Positions 12,100 through 24,425 of a DNA stretch of 64,000 bases are shown here, one piece after another. A program made the translations under genes and the position numbers. The notes under the pieces are model-generated. The model ran no database searches. It saw only the letters and a list, made by a program, of their open reading frames with translations, and was not told the DNA's origin. Where the stretch lies: assembly GCA_002633025.1 (NCBI GenBank), contig NMRB01000021.1:569670-633669 (forward strand), written 5' to 3'. The stretch's first letter is position 1. The number at the start of each line of letters is the position of its first letter. Origin of the DNA: Notospermus geniculatus. Lineage: Eukaryota > Nemertea > Pilidiophora > Heteronemertea > Lineidae.

Positions 12100-12405
12100 C
12101 AAAGAATGAACACTACTAGATGAGATGCATGTGTTCGGTTCTCCAATTACATGTAAGTATTCCATCGTTTTGTTACAATTACAAGTACAACGTGTTCGGT
12201 ATTAGCATATTCATGAAAATCTATCTCCAAAGCTCTTGTTCCCGAGTCTCAGAGACTTTGTTTCATTAGTATTTTATAATTCTGAGCTAATGAACATGTC
12301 TGCCGCGCTAATGAAGATATCGCGTGTGGATGGAGATGAACTACCGAGGGATTTGTGGTTTTTGGTTTTTCGCCAGTAATGCGGAAGTCCGGGGCATGTG
12401 TGGCT

Positions 12406-12767
12406 AGCCAGCGTAGTGCCAACACCAGCAACATCGTATCATCCTCGATAATCGAAGGGCGATCTGCTCACCACTGCGTTACATCGCACATCACCCTTCG
12501 AGAAATAGACTGGTCCACGGCGTATCCGCTGCCTCTTGAAGAGCAGGCCAATCAGAACCGGTGTTGTAAAATTTCCTCGTGGTACAAATAATGGCCGAAG
12601 ACCCGATATAAAGTGCAGTATGATGGGTCGACCGGTAAAGTTGGCATCATGCCAAGATACGCCGCGGACCTGTCTATTACTCGAAGGGTGATGTGCGATG
12701 TAACGCAGTGGTGAGCAGATCGCCCTTCGATTATCGAAGATGCATCGTATCGGTGACGACACTGGCG
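12406..12767. mobile_element. foldback element with about 90-bp arms
   Basis: The arms 12432-12526 and 12655-12751 are inverted copies with very few mismatches. They contain TCGATAATCGAAGGGCGATC and GTTACATCGCACATCACCC. Similarity continues more weakly outward to about 12406 and 12767 (CCAGCGTAGTGCC against GACACTGGCG). Each arm also carries CGAAGGG and CCCTTCG, a smaller palindrome. The loop of about 130 bp is unique. The high arm identity suggests recent origin or gene conversion. A 110-codon minus-strand frame (12439-12771) spans it only because of the arms. Confidence 0.88.
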
Positions 12768-13374
12768 ACATGCTTGGTGGCGGTTAGAGAAAACAACATC
12801 TTGTGTCGAAGTCTCATCGCAAATCTTACCTCCTTTAATGGCATTCTGCAGCCTTAACAGACTTGCCTATACCCCTTCACCTCTTCACATCAGTCATACT
12901 GAAGATGAACGAATTTCGCTATAAAACGATGTCCTAATTTCAATCAGGATTAGGTTCATTCAATAATGACCTGATTGAGCTGTAATTGTAACGATTGCCA
13001 AGCTGATATTCTCAATCAGGCTAATGGATCTCAAGAGAGAGTCATAAACGATGATAGACAAGCTTTTTGTTCAATTTACAATGGCTCGATTAATAACAAT
13101 GAAGGGCGTGCGTGTTGAGCTTCAGTTTCAATTTCATTAGACGTATTTTGTGACTTGGCCGTTGGAATTCGAAGAATTTATAGCCAAATGATCAGCAAAA
13201 AGATCATCAGGTTGTCCAGACAGGTCTATGATGGTTCATCTTGACGCTAAGATGAGTTGTCTGTAATATCAAGATCAGCATGTCAATTTCAACATAAGTA
13301 GGCCTTACTGTATCTCCGTCAAAAAAAGAGAGAACTCTTCGCGTCCGTCCGTGAAATAAGCCGTAGTTCCCAGT
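12768..13374. other. stretch with no recognised feature
   Basis: No credible frame or repeat seen. Confidence 0.35.
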
Positions 13375-13460
13375 GCCTTGCAGGGGCAAGTAAGAGACCC
13401 ATTCAAGTGAGGAACACTAGTAGCTTGAGATGCCTTTGGCTTCGGCCCTGATGGAAAAAT
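13375..13460 (-). repeat. dispersed repeat, copy 2
   Basis: Shares GGGGCAAGTAAGAGACCC, TAGCTTGAGATG and TTCGGCCCTGATGGAAAAA with the copy at 838-955. It has lost the segment with the CTTACCA motif. Confidence 0.65.
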
Positions 13461-14810
13461 AATAAATACATGTACCAATGAAATACTGTTAAGCTATGTA
13501 GAATAATAGCGTAATGGAGTAGGGGCCTGCTATGACCTGACATTCTGACCATTACTCAGCTGAGAGTCGTCAAACAGCGCATTCAGCTGGCGATCCTGTT
13601 CCTCAAGGCGCCGAGTAGCTGCAATGAAGCTAGCTTTTCAAAGACATGCTTTACAACGATAGCGCCAGTTCTCACCCGCTCGTCGTGACAGACAAAATTC
13701 CAATACGACGACTGCTTTCACGACTGCTAACAACAACAGCTTTTGATACTTTGTCATAATACGCTTGCGTGCCAAGTGATATAGGCGAGCCTTTTCACTC
13801 CATCTATCACCAATAAGCAAGCAATACCGTTGAAACTACATACCAAACATTGGAAAATGAGCGCACGCATCATCTACGCTTACACCAATTGATTGCAATA
13901 ATGACAACACAGCGGGTCAGCGTTACTTTCGTCTCGACTATGTATGATTGGAAATGCTTTCGTCAAGCAGGTGTTCTCCAGATTTAGTGGATCGGGATTC
14001 AGCTTGAGCAGCCGATATCGATGTGACAGGTGTTCCGGGGAAAATCCTTCAGAACTGGCGGCCTTGAAAGGATGAAATAAAACGGAGCGAATGGGCCAGC
14101 ATCTAAGCCGATGCGACAGTGACCTTTGCTCAGGCTGTTTTGTTGTTCTTCTTCAGGCTCTGAATCATCTTTCGCCGTCAGTTCTTACGAGACACTGTCC
14201 CGATCAGATGAAGAATTTTAGGAGCAAATTACACCGCTGTAGTTTTTCGGATCCAAGGTGGTGCCATCTTCCTAACATCGACGGTGCCGATGCCCTTGAG
14301 ACACCGAAGAGCTACAGACATCTTGTTTTGAAGCGTTAAGCAAGACTAATTCAATGATATCTTCGATATGTTGTTACACAAGGTTTGTCAAAAAGCGCAA
14401 TGCATCGCGTTTCTTTGACACGTCCTTTCTGAATAATGTAGTAGCTTAACAACTTGTCCACGATTCTGTACTCAGTTCACGTTCACGTTTCCTTAATTCA
14501 TCGTTCCCCCTGCTCAGTCACCAGCAGCTAATCCTGTCTACGGAACATTGTTTTTCGCCGACGCCTTTTGTAACACATCAAGATGGAACATGTTTTGAAT
14601 GGGCAGTCAAAGATTGAACGAAAACAGCTACTTGCCGCGGTTTCTCTCACTTCGTTTGGCAAAAGTGATGATGATTTGCTAAGTCGTTGAGAATGGAAAT
14701 ATTTCATTAAAATGGCAGTAGTTCACTCATATTTCCCTGCAGACTCCATAATAGCTTATTCATCTGTTGATTACATACGGCCTTGATTCTTTGGCACGCC
14801 CATGTTTTCC
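13461..14810. other. stretch with no recognised feature
   Basis: Frames up to 82 codons only. No repeats seen. Confidence 0.35.
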
Positions 14811-15170
14811 TTAGAGACAAAAGTTCGTTTCGAATTCGCAACATAGTGATTGCATGGAAGATGTTGTACTCAAGACCTCAAGGGATCTTAATATCATGCC
14901 CTTCAATGCTGAGCAAGCGAGGGAGATAGCGCGTCTCGTGCCCTGAATTCGTCCACTGGCAGCCTCCATGCGCGCAATAGCAAGTTCGAGTCGCCCAGAC
15001 CCATTGGTGGCCTCCTGACTTGGCAACTGACTACGGAATACATTTGACTTCAGTGATACCAAACCGATATGCAACACGATTCCCACAGCTGAGGGAAAGT
15101 CACAGGCAAATATGACTCCATCTTTCACGTTGTATAGGGAAATTGACACATGACTCTTCCAGCCGGGCAT
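14811..15170 (-). CDS. unrecognised open frame, 119 codons
   Basis: A continuous minus-strand frame starting with ATG (MPGWKSHVSISLYN) and ending ETNFCL. It belongs to no family that I recognise. Its composition is balanced, with an alanine- and arginine-rich stretch (LELAIARMEAASGR), no clear signal peptide and no membrane segment. The length lies within chance expectation for a window of this size. No convincing splice signals frame it. It could be a small exon or noise. Confidence 0.15.
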   Translation of the reverse strand: MPGWKSHVSISLYNVKDGVIFACDFPSAVGIVLHIGLVSLKSNVFRSQLPSQEATNGSGRLELAIARMEAASGRIQGTRRAISLACSALKGMILRSLEVLSTTSSMQSLCCEFETNFCL

Positions 15171-16700
15171 GTGCGCCTCTTGGCTCTGATGACAATCTGT
15201 TCACGGACAAACGTACTAAGCATAAATTGATTACAATATACCTACATGTATAGGTCACTTTTGCTCCTGGGAATTATAAATTCAGCACTGCTGCGCGGCA
15301 AAATCTATGCCTACACGTGCAAGCCTACTTTTAATGCCCGATTCGACATTGCTTGAATCCGTCTAGTAAATTTTCATTGTAGTCATACATGCAACTACGA
15401 AAACCCCAGTGAACTCTCAAAATGTTGTGAACCAGTTCATTCACCGTGAACGTCATGGTACACAAAGATGTCACGTCTTCTTCGCGAAAAATATCAAAAC
15501 ACAACATTGCCGCTTCTCTTTGTAAAGGTCGGCTTGGCATCCAAGTTGATGATCAGCGAAGAAATTTGATTACCATCCCTGATGGAATATCCGTAGGAGT
15601 AGTGTTAAAGGATCCTTTGTAATTGCCGAAGTGACTCCACAGCTTGCGGAACACTAATGCTTCATTGGTTTATTACGGTAGTGATATACATCTCCGCTTT
15701 ATCAAGTGAATCGGGCAAACGCTGCGAAATTCTATTATCTTGTGGAGGTTCGACTCCGGTTGTTCAGGGCAAACTGCGGACGGTTCCAGTGACCTCTGGG
15801 TCACCGACGTATGATTGCGATGCAAATTTCCCCGCTTTAGAACTCAAATAACAGGCGAGTAATTTGCATAATCAAATCACGTTTATCAAGAGCGTATACG
15901 ATAAAGCAGTTAATGGCCTAATTGAGTTTTCTTAATATTCAATATGACATTTTCATGAGTGAAAATATTGTCCATAACTGGCGCCAGTTTTGCTGTGTTA
16001 TCGTTGAGTTTGTCGAAGTGATATTCAGAAGTTATATTGGAATATCGATAAATAATTTGGTAGTATTGGAATCATGGTGACCACTGCCAATCATGGTCTT
16101 CCTCGGGATTATGTCCCTGGTTTATCGGCTTGTTATCTCTCTCCCAGATATTGTCAGACACCATTAAGATCGATTTCACGACAGCGCTTTGCCAATTATG
16201 CAATTTAGACCGTTTTGCCCACACGGCTCCGACATCTTCGCTTCCACAGATCTGTCCGTGCACCAGGAAATGACACCGATCAACTGGAATCTTCGGGTAA
16301 AGTTGTGATTCCATTCCTTTCAATTCGAGGAATGTTAGACCAACCGGTATACCCTCTTAAAATTGAAGCTTGCAGTTGATTAGCTCGGTGAAATAGACCG
16401 AACAAATTAAATTGGGTTCCTAGTTTAACCTAATCAGCATCACAGGTAGCTACTTCAGCACGGTGGACTTTTTCGCAAGTTTGCTAATTTGCTTGCCTTG
16501 AGGTTGTGCTGAATTCGTACCGACGAATGCGTTCGTGGCAACAGCGCTGTGCAATCGGATTAAATATGTCTTTTTAAGTGCACCGTCCAGGAATACATTT
16601 CAAGTCTGCTCTGGTGAAACTTTGCAAATGATGCTATTCTTCTTACTGTTTCTTCAGTTTTAACCTAGGGCCTACCGTGGACTTCGTTAAACACACACGT
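15171..16700. other. stretch with no recognised feature
   Basis: Short frames only (60-83 codons). GGAGGTTCGACTCC at 15743 resembles a tRNA T-arm but has no cloverleaf around it. GCATCCAAG at about 15538 with CATCCCTGATGGAA just after it faintly recalls the dispersed repeat. Confidence 0.35.
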
Positions 16701-16854
16701 TAAGGCCAATTCAGACTTTGCGTTAGTGCGCTTTGCGCTTGTCAGTTTCCTATGTGAGTGCGTGGTACAAAAGGTAATTTTATTATTGGTACCACACATC
16801 ATAGGGAACGCAGAAGCGCAAAGCGCAAAACGGAGAAGTATGAATCTACCCTTA
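16701..16854. mobile_element. MITE, about 154 bp
   Basis: The left end TAAGGCCAATTCAGACTTTG is matched inversely by the right end, which finishes AAGTATGAATCTACCCTTA. GTGCGCTTTGCGCTT at the left is matched inversely by AAGCGCAAAGCGCAAAA at the right. The centre carries GGTACAAAAGGTAATTTTA, then TTGGTACC. No coding capacity. Confidence 0.8.
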
Positions 16855-18040
16855 GTCTTCGCTCAAACGTCATGCACCTGGTGCGTACATAAAACATCTC
16901 TCCTAGCCCCAACCAGTCTTCCCCTTTTTCCAGAATTCTTTTCGAAGTTCATTATATCCTATAGTTGCCGCCAGCGTTCTTAACGACGAACGAGGTGAAC
17001 GTTCGATAACCAAGAGAACATTTCAAAATCGTAAAACATCAATTAGACCCATCCAGCGGAGAAAAATCTTGCCAAATGTCGTGATTTGCTTATTGATCTG
17101 TGAAGAGAAGTTTTAGCCCCAGTCTCAAGTAGGAGTAGAAGATCAGAGGTCGTGGGGTGAGCCGGCTTAATGGATTTTCGTATACCGATTCATTAGGCTC
17201 TACCGTGACGTTCACGATGTTTCAAGTAATTATTCATAACATCATTTACTCAAGTTAAATGAAAGATGATGGGAGTTATTAAACTTCTGTACTTGGAGAT
17301 GACTTGTTGATATGACGAGACTGAGTTGCTGGAGTGGTTTCAATATACTGAATATTAACATCACTCTTAATGAGTGCTTGCTTGTCAAAGTGTCTATTCA
17401 ATATACATGTACATTGTACACACCAACGGGCAGATAACGACGTGCTAACCACTTAAATACCGTTACCTAACTGGTGAAATCAAGCTCATAATGGTTTCAC
17501 CACAAGCTCTCAGGATGCGCGAAGAAAAAAGCAACATTTAAACATTTATCACAATCCCTGACACACTAAATGCCGATCAAAGCTTTCAGCATTCCATTAT
17601 TTTACAATTCACGGTGCTATTAGTCAAATATTCTGACAGGCCCAATCAAATATTCAAATGCACATTACGCGCCGATGCCCATGGGGCCCGTACAGTGCAT
17701 GATCCTGATGAACGAGGTCATTTTTTACTTCCTCCAATGCATCATCGCTCCTGCAAGCAGAAATTCATTTCATTATCAATTTTCTTCTCAGGTTCCTTGC
17801 ACCGTTTGTTCTAATTTAGGGCACGTGACCTTATAGAAGAAACCGACTGCATCAGTCAATTTCTTTACAAGATAAACTCGCCATGATCTGCGATGAAGTC
17901 TTCTCCTCCGGGACATTCGATCTCAAATATCGCACAACCAAGCCCGATCTCTGCACTCTTATGTGAGGCAAAATGGGTTATGCGATAGAAAGCAAGTAAA
18001 ACCCAAAGCAAATGAAACAAGAATCGAGAATTTTTGAGAG
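16855..18040. other. stretch with no recognised feature
   Basis: Nothing recognised beyond frames of about 65-85 codons. Confidence 0.35.
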
Positions 18041-18308
18041 ACTGCGATTACATAGAACTACACAGTAGCCTACACGGACACCCCGGTTAACAATAGGGAG
18101 TTTTCGCAAAGCCCCCGAAACGTCAATGCGAACGCCAAGCCCATTGTTCGATGCCACGAAGAGAGCACCGAACAAAAGGACAGACGTTCGCGTTGGCGTT
18201 TCGGGAGCTTTGGGAAAACTCTGTAATGGCTTCATGATCGCGAACCGTTGTGAAGCCTTTGTTAACCTGCGTGTCTGTGTTACCGTATAGCTCTATGTAA
18301 TCGTACCC
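18041..18308. mobile_element. MITE of the GATTACATA family, interrupted by another MITE
   Basis: The left end ACTGCGATTACATAGAAC and right end CTCTATGTAATCGTACCC are inverted. The interior CCCCGGTTAACAA continues, after the nested element at 18094-18225, into TGGCTTCATGATCGCGAACC, the same order as in the uninterrupted copy at 8971-9097 (GGTTAACAATGGCTTCACGG). The host copy is therefore older than the insertion. Confidence 0.85.
18094..18225. mobile_element. 132-bp MITE (TAGGGAG family), nested copy
   Basis: Begins TAGGGAGTTTTCGCAAAGCC and ends in the inverse with a few changes (GGGAGCTTTGGGAAAACTC, then TGTA). It is the same length and sequence type as 20173-20304. The middle contains CCCATTGTTCGATGC and ACCGAACAAAAGGA. 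The ends are compatible with insertion at a TA dinucleotide. It sits inside the GATTACATA element at 18041-18308. Confidence 0.88.
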
Positions 18309-19214
18309 ACAGATCCAAAGGAATGAGCGTGAAATCTGAGCCATATAACTTGCCCGAGCATTCTGTTCACGCAGTGTTGTGACACCATCCATCTCGCTTT
18401 CCTGTAGCACGTCTCCTATTCTGAGCACATCGAAGGGCTTGGAAGCAGCTCTGATTGAGTGTCAATAAATCTACAAAACCACGCTTTTGGTCGATTCTGA
18501 TCAGGCGAAGTGGAGGGCAAAGCTCACATGAGATTCAATAGCCAATGTTGATTGATGCAAGTACGACAAGTTGTTGTAAATGAGCAATCGATCGATGCTT
18601 TGTGGAGAGTCTGGCCAAGGTTTCCGCGTGAGAGATTGAGAATCGAAATTCACAGCGGGCCAAAATTTCCGATACTATTTCCCTTCTCGATATATTGAAG
18701 AGAGGAAATCATACGGGGCAACAGCAGTTCTCACCGAGTTACAAGTTTTGTCATTACAACTTCCTTCAACTGGAAGAGTGTATTGTTGAAAGCGTTTTCT
18801 AACGTGATTAACATCACAAAGGAAATAGCAATGACGTTTTTAACTCTCAAAGAACCTTCAACTTTTTCAATTATTTCTGACGTTTTTGAAATTGAATAGA
18901 TCTTCAGAAAGCATGATGCACCTGCTCTCTCTCTTTAGAGCAGTTTCCGCGTCTGAAATAGATCGAAGTAATCACGAGATACGACAGTCGCCTTCTCAAT
19001 GATTCTAAATCGCTGTATTGTTATCGTGAAAGCCTGCACAGGGTTCAGTTTGTTATTTTATTAGATCTTTTTGAAATTTTCGTGTTTGCTTATCATTCTC
19101 CGAGGGAAATCTGTTGGATATAAAAGGATGAATATCCTTCGACATACTTTTAATAAATTTGCACCTCCTCCGCCACGGTCATATCCGTGGAGTCAGCTGT
19201 GTGCATTACTATTA
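18309..19214. other. stretch with no recognised feature
   Basis: Beyond the start of a 101-codon minus-strand frame (18123-18428) that lies mostly in the preceding MITE, nothing was seen. Confidence 0.35.
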
Positions 19215-19371
19215 TAGATGAGATTCGCTAGCAGCCATCTTACCAAAATTAGGTCATCGTCATGGGGATTTCCCCTTGGGGATGGGAGAACCAATCATAT
19301 GTCACTCTGGAAGAATATCCCCAATGCGATGACCTAATTTTGGCAAGATGGCTGCTTGCGAAACTCATCTA
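19215..19371. mobile_element. MITE with CCATCTT/AAGATGG in its arms
   Basis: 157 bp from TAGATGAG to CTCATCTA. The arms of about 50 bp include GCAGCCATCTTACC, then AAAATTAGGTCATCG at the left and the inverse GATGACCTAATTTTGG, then CAAGATGGCTGC at the right. The ends lie beside TA and are compatible with a TA target duplication. A degraded relative lies at 52961-53098. The GCCATCTT core resembles the known binding motif of the animal factor YY1 (motif resemblance only). Confidence 0.88.
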
Positions 19372-20172
19372 TTGCGGCCGAAACCACCGAAAATTGCAAT
19401 ATACGCAGATACATGTACAATGTACTAGTAACTGATTTAGTGACTCTTTTGCAATAACGTGTCAACCGCTTTGAAAACTGACCGGGCTGCACAGCCTCTG
19501 AGATGGTAAGACAGGCTACAGTGCTTTAGTACATCAACACTACCAAAATGATTTTTTTAATGTGATGCCAATATCAACAGCTGTCGAGACACGCGCTATT
19601 TTATGAGATTCGTATGTATGTATGTGTTTCATTGATCTCAGGGGAATGCAAACAAGTACACATCGCTGTTGAATATGGGCTCGCTGCATATGAGACAGTA
19701 TTTTTTAACCCATCTTCCGCGTATCTGCGGTAAAAAAGGATCATACTGCATGCGAACGGTATGATCGGAAATGGCACCATTAACTGAGTAAAGGGGCTGG
19801 GACCTTATTGCTGATAGTGAACAATAGGTTGTCCGCAAAAGGACAATAGTTTGCGCACTCCCGTAAGTTACGGGAGCTTCGTGAATAAGGTCCCTGGAAA
19901 CTTAAGGAATAAAACAGCACAGAGTCACCCATGGGACAATTGTCAGAATAGCCGTGTCTTTTGTCACTATACCTCCACGATTGTGTAAGGAAAGGAAATT
20001 CAAGATGGCCCCCGCGGCAGTCATCTTGGTGAACTGACAATAAAAGCGTGATCCTTGGTGGTCGATCTCTTTCAGCGTTGCTAATTATACCAGAGCGTTG
20101 TTTTTTTAGTTTTCAGCCAAAGAATCTTAGATCTTTATCAACGAAACTGTATTCGAGTGTCCGCGTATACAT

Positions 20173-20304
20173 TAGGGAGTTTTCGCAAAGCCCCCGAAAC
20201 GCCAACGCGAACGCCAAACCCATTGTTCGATGCTACGAAAAGACCATCGAACAAAAGGATAGACGTTCCCGTTGGCGTTTCGGGGGCTTTGCGAAAACTC
20301 CCTA
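20173..20304. mobile_element. 132-bp MITE (TAGGGAG family), free copy
   Basis: Near-perfect terminal inverted repeats of about 35 bp: TAGGGAGTTTTCGCAAAGCC, then CCCGAAACGCC at the left, and the exact inverse at the right. It is the same length as the nested copy at 18094-18225. The right flank TTCTATGTAAACGTGGCCTA looks like the end of a GATTACATA-type element, so this copy too may have landed in or beside one. The repeated peptide EFSQSPRNAN in several frames here and at 18 kb is just the translated MITE. Confidence 0.92.
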
Positions 20305-22527
20305 GTATATAATTCTATGTAAACGTGGCCTAAGGAACATTGCATAAATGCATGTGAAGGAAACTGTGGCCGATTGTTGAGATCAAATATTAGGACTTGC
20401 ATGCAACAGTTCCTGGATTAAGCATTTATTTAATGCAGCATGCCATAGTAGAATGCCGTGAACGGCTGAATTACTAGGCCCATAGGCTACCCAATTATTT
20501 TCGTATCTCACCCTTGATGTAGGGCCTGAATACTTCAACCATTTCTTACGAATGTTGTCTTCCAGCTCCACCTCTAATGAACACTGCACTTTCTTCTTCC
20601 TCTAGATGTAGCCCACACGTCCATGTGATAGCTAGTCAACACCAACTCTTCTCTCACTCTATGCATACATTGTATGTACCTAAATGCCCTATCTCGCTAT
20701 CTCGTGCACAATATTCACCTAATTTGTTCATTTTTCTGCAGCCCCCAAAGCCAGTTAAAGGAACTGCCAGGTACCCATGGTGTGCTATCTGGAACTCTAG
20801 CCCAGAACTGCTCAAGGTAGGAACCAGTTATGAAGCCCCGGTATTTCGTGCGGTTCCTCTTTTTGGCAATTTTGTTCAATTTATGTTAACTTATCGATCA
20901 ACATTCATTTCCGAATAACATCAAATTCCATGCCTTTTGAGAAAGAATTCTCAAGACATCAGTTTGATTCCATCACCTTAGAAGTTGAGTATTTCAGTTT
21001 GTAAGTTGATGGATTAACTGCCGTCGAAAAACTGCCATGACTTTTGTAGTTCAACCCCGACCCCAGCATCCTACTGTAAAATTCGCCGCACATACCACAG
21101 CTTTTCAGCGCCAAACACCTTCTTCTAATTACGTTACTCATTCTTTTATTTTAATTTCGCTTTCTGTTCCTGTTTCAGAAGTATTTCCTGTTGAAGATGT
21201 CTGACGTGTGCAACGCTTTCTGCACTCATTTTCTGGTTGAACTATTCATTTGGTGTGTTCGTTTACTCGTTCGTTTGGTCAGGGACTTCTCTTTCGTTGA
21301 CACGACTGCAGCGTATGTGTCAACGGTTAAACCAGAGAAAAGTGCAATGCACGAAGCGCACCTCACCGGAGCGCCACGAAAACCTCCCGAAAGGGCCTAG
21401 CACGCAGCGAAGCTATGCACTGCAATGTGTTGGCTGCTGCATTATAGGTTTTTTCGTCCACAGATTTTCCCCCCAGTATAAAGAGAAGGTTTGTCCACTG
21501 ACCTGAGCTTAGTATGGAACTGGAGTGCGTGATAACACGGCCTTCTCTTGGAACAGTTTTTAAATGTTTTGGTTCCGTATTAGAAAGAATCAACCAAATG
21601 CACAGTTACTGTATGCTTCTCTTTCCGCACTTACGACTTAACTTGCTGATATTCTTGTGTTTTCTGTGATTGTGTTCGTAGGTAACATACATAGCACGCA
21701 CCTAACGACGTATGTTACCCAACTGTGCACTTCATACCAAATTAAATAAATTGAAATTTTTTGTATCTTGTCGAACCAGGTGGTCACATGGCCATCAGCT
21801 AAATTAACGTAAAAAAGAGGTACATGCACATCATCCGTGTACAGTCAACTACATGTACTAAAAACTAGCACCACTGACCTTTCTGCATGCATACTCTTCT
21901 ATTTTAAAATTATATACTAACTTATTAATCTTACTTTTTATGTGTCGCCGGGCATTTTGCATTCTCGTGTTTTAAACATCTATTTTCCTTGCATTTCTAG
22001 TTATCTAGCTAGTGTGGTGTGTATCATGTCATTATTGCAGGTATAGCATGTATAGAACACCATCACAGTCATTCGAGTTGAAGCTGCTCCCTTTGATCCT
22101 GAGTGGGAGATGCTTCCTTTTACCATTGAGGACCGAATCTCCACACTGAAAGACAAGACGCGCTGTTGAAATGAGCCAATAAGACTTCAATGCCTTAGGC
22201 ACAATCTTAGGATTGATATCCAATGACTTCTCTCGTGTTGTGTAATCGACCTCGGATGAGGCATCGAATGTCAAACGCCGAGATTGGTATGACAAAAGAC
22301 GTTGACATGATAACTTCTGATGAGCGTTACAGCGTATAGAAACGAAGATACGTGCGATGGTGTAAAGTGGCACTGTGTTCCTGTTTCTTAGTGTTTCCCC
22401 TCATTGTATGGGACATTGTAAAACGAGAGTCATAGATTTCTCTAATGAGAAGTCATGGTTTCTCTAGCTGTCTTTTGTTTGGAAACACTGAGATTGTGAG
22501 GAACACTAGAAAACTTTACAACGGAAC
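20305..22527. other. stretch with little recognised content
   Basis: Overlapping frames of 60-113 codons lie on both strands (20577-20918 is the longest). The only structure is a perfect 10-bp stem, GGTAACATAC with GTATGTTACC, at 21681-21719. Confidence 0.35.
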
Positions 22528-22845
22528 TAAGGGACCGTCTCAAAAATACCTTGAAGTCAAAGAAATGTAATTTTTTTCACGGGGGGAGGGAGGGGTGGCT
22601 AACTCATGAACTTCATGGTCACCAGTTCACTTCTTGAAAAAAATTGGCTTCATGGAATTGCTAAAAAAATACAGTTGTTTAGTCCCTTTCTTCTTACCCA
22701 ACAACTTTAATAAGACTTGTGTAATACCATCCATGAGTGAAGCCAATTAGATGCCGAAATTTCACTTCTGAGGGGGGAAGAGGTCAAGACAGAAGTGAAA
22801 AAATACACTTCTTTGGCTTCAAAGTATTTTTGAGACGGTCCCTAA
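22528..22845. mobile_element. MITE, about 318 bp
   Basis: The left end TAAGGGACCGTCTCAAAAAT, then ACCTTGAAGTCAAAGAA, is inverted at the right as TTCTTTGGCTTCAAAGTATT, then TTTGAGACGGTCCCTAA. The terminal block GGGACCGTCTCAAAAATAC is perfect. The interior has G-rich tracts and further imperfect inverted pieces around TTCACTTCT. No coding capacity. Confidence 0.88.
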
Positions 22846-23527
22846 GCTTTCTGTCGAGAATTCCATTGGTGTTATTCAATGACGTATAGATCTAGTCTTG
22901 AAATACGGCCAAACGCCTTTTTCGTCTAGACCTGGCGATGTTCCCCCAAGAGATCATAAAGAGATCATTTGGCGTGACATAGCACAGTGATCACATTAGT
23001 ACTTATTACGTCTCTAGCTTTGTCCTCACCTCGCGGATGCTGGTCATGATTGGGCTTCATCACGCCAATGACTCTTGACTTATCACCCTGTGTTACGAAT
23101 TCTCATTACCCTATCGCAAGCTTAATCAGTGATTGTCATGTATTCCCTTTATTATCCCCGTATACGCACCACAAATATACAAGGTTGATAAGAAGATACT
23201 GAGCTTCTTTTCATAAGAATGATTAGAAAAACCTTCGAAATGTTCGTAATTGGTCGGCCTGTGCCCTTCAGGGGTGAACTACAACGTGATAGATGGAAGC
23301 AGAAGTAGACAAAAGCATAAATACTTATAGAAACGAGTGCTTTGTAACAGGATAAAATGGTACATTGAACAGTGTGGCACTTAAAAAGACTAAAGAAAAC
23401 ATCATTAGATTTTAGCGCGCCAATCTTTAAGCACGTACTGCTTTCCGTGCTTTTACAAGAATCAAATATCGATCTTCAATTCCAGTACTTAAGCAATTTA
23501 ATGAAAGGCACTTTCGATGATGCCATT
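22846..23527. other. stretch with no recognised feature
   Basis: No repeat and only one 64-codon frame. Confidence 0.35.
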
Positions 23528-23872
23528 TTATTTGACAGCGGCACAATTGAGCAAACGCAGCTTTAGAATTCCGTCGATATTCTTTCTTGCTTTCTTGAGA
23601 AGTATTGACGCCGTTTTTTGTGTTCCTTGCGAATTTATCCTTAAAAAACGATGAAATTGTTGAAATAATACTGCTTGGTAGCGGTGGGCTTTGGTGTTCT
23701 CAGACTGATTCTTTAAGAAACCGTCCATTCGCCTGAAGATGAAATGAATCCTTCCATATGCTTTAAGCGTCTTAGTGGCTGGGATTAGGCGACTTCTTTT
23801 CATCATCCAAAAAGAAACATTGGGATTTGGAAAACCAACCCTATTAATCACATCAGCTGCTGCAGGGACCAT
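23528..23872 (-). CDS. unrecognised open frame, 114 codons
   Basis: A minus-strand frame beginning ATG GTC CCT GCA and ending LLNCAAVK. It is basic (many K and R: KTASILLKKARKNIDG) and has no membrane segment. No family is recognised. The sequence just upstream on the minus strand (GTGAATTAAAGCAG) could act as a weak acceptor. The length is compatible with chance. Basic richness could equally come from A-rich DNA. Confidence 0.18.
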   Translation of the reverse strand: MVPAAADVINRVGFPNPNVSFWMMKRSRLIPATKTLKAYGRIHFIFRRMDGFLKNQSENTKAHRYQAVLFQQFHRFLRINSQGTQKTASILLKKARKNIDGILKLRLLNCAAVK

Positions 23873-24245
23873 TCGGATGCTCAGGGAATGATCTGCTTTA
23901 ATTCACATCAACCAGTCTTCATTATCCTTTTGGCTTTCTTAGTACAAAAAGACCAGAAATCGGATATGAAATTGCAAGCATTCTGTGACGTTGTATGGTC
24001 TATAAATCTAGTAATATTTTTTTAATAACACAGGTATCAACAATGACAAGCAGCGTTACAATTCATGGGCATCAACAAGGATAGTGTTTAAGAACATTGA
24101 TGATTAAATGAAAACACAAAATTTAGAGAAAATACATGGAGGTAAAATAAAACAACCACTGGAAATTACTAAAAATTCCTTATCAAATAATAATTTAACG
24201 CTAACAACTAACAACCACTAAGTTTATCCTAAACGTAGTGTCTTG

Positions 24246-24425
24246 TTACATAGGTCTTGCCCATTCGCCTACATCCCACTGTAGACCCACATCAAGAAAG
24301 GTACAGACATGACAGATCAAGACCATCAGAGCTGCTTGAGGTCGAGTAGCTTGAAATGGCCTAGCTCTTCCGTACTTACCAGGGCAAATAATGCTATAGC
24401 TTCGGCCCTGATGGAAAAATCTAGT
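24246..24425 (-). repeat. dispersed repeat, copy 3
   Basis: Carries GAGTAGCTTGAAATGGCC, CTTCCGTACTTACCAGGGC and TTCGGCCCTGATGGAAAAAT, like the copy at 838-955. On the minus strand the order TTTTTCCATCAG, 28 nt, GTAAGTACGG is intact. The 62-codon minus-strand frame here is the translated repeat. Confidence 0.75.

Noticed and set aside
15743-15756. tRNA T-arm-like GGAGGTTCGACTCC
   Set aside because: No anticodon arm, D arm or acceptor stem could be folded around it.
17978-20402. Recurrent peptide EFSQSPRNAN in several frames
   Set aside because: It is the translation of the terminal repeats of the 132-bp MITE in both orientations, not a protein family.
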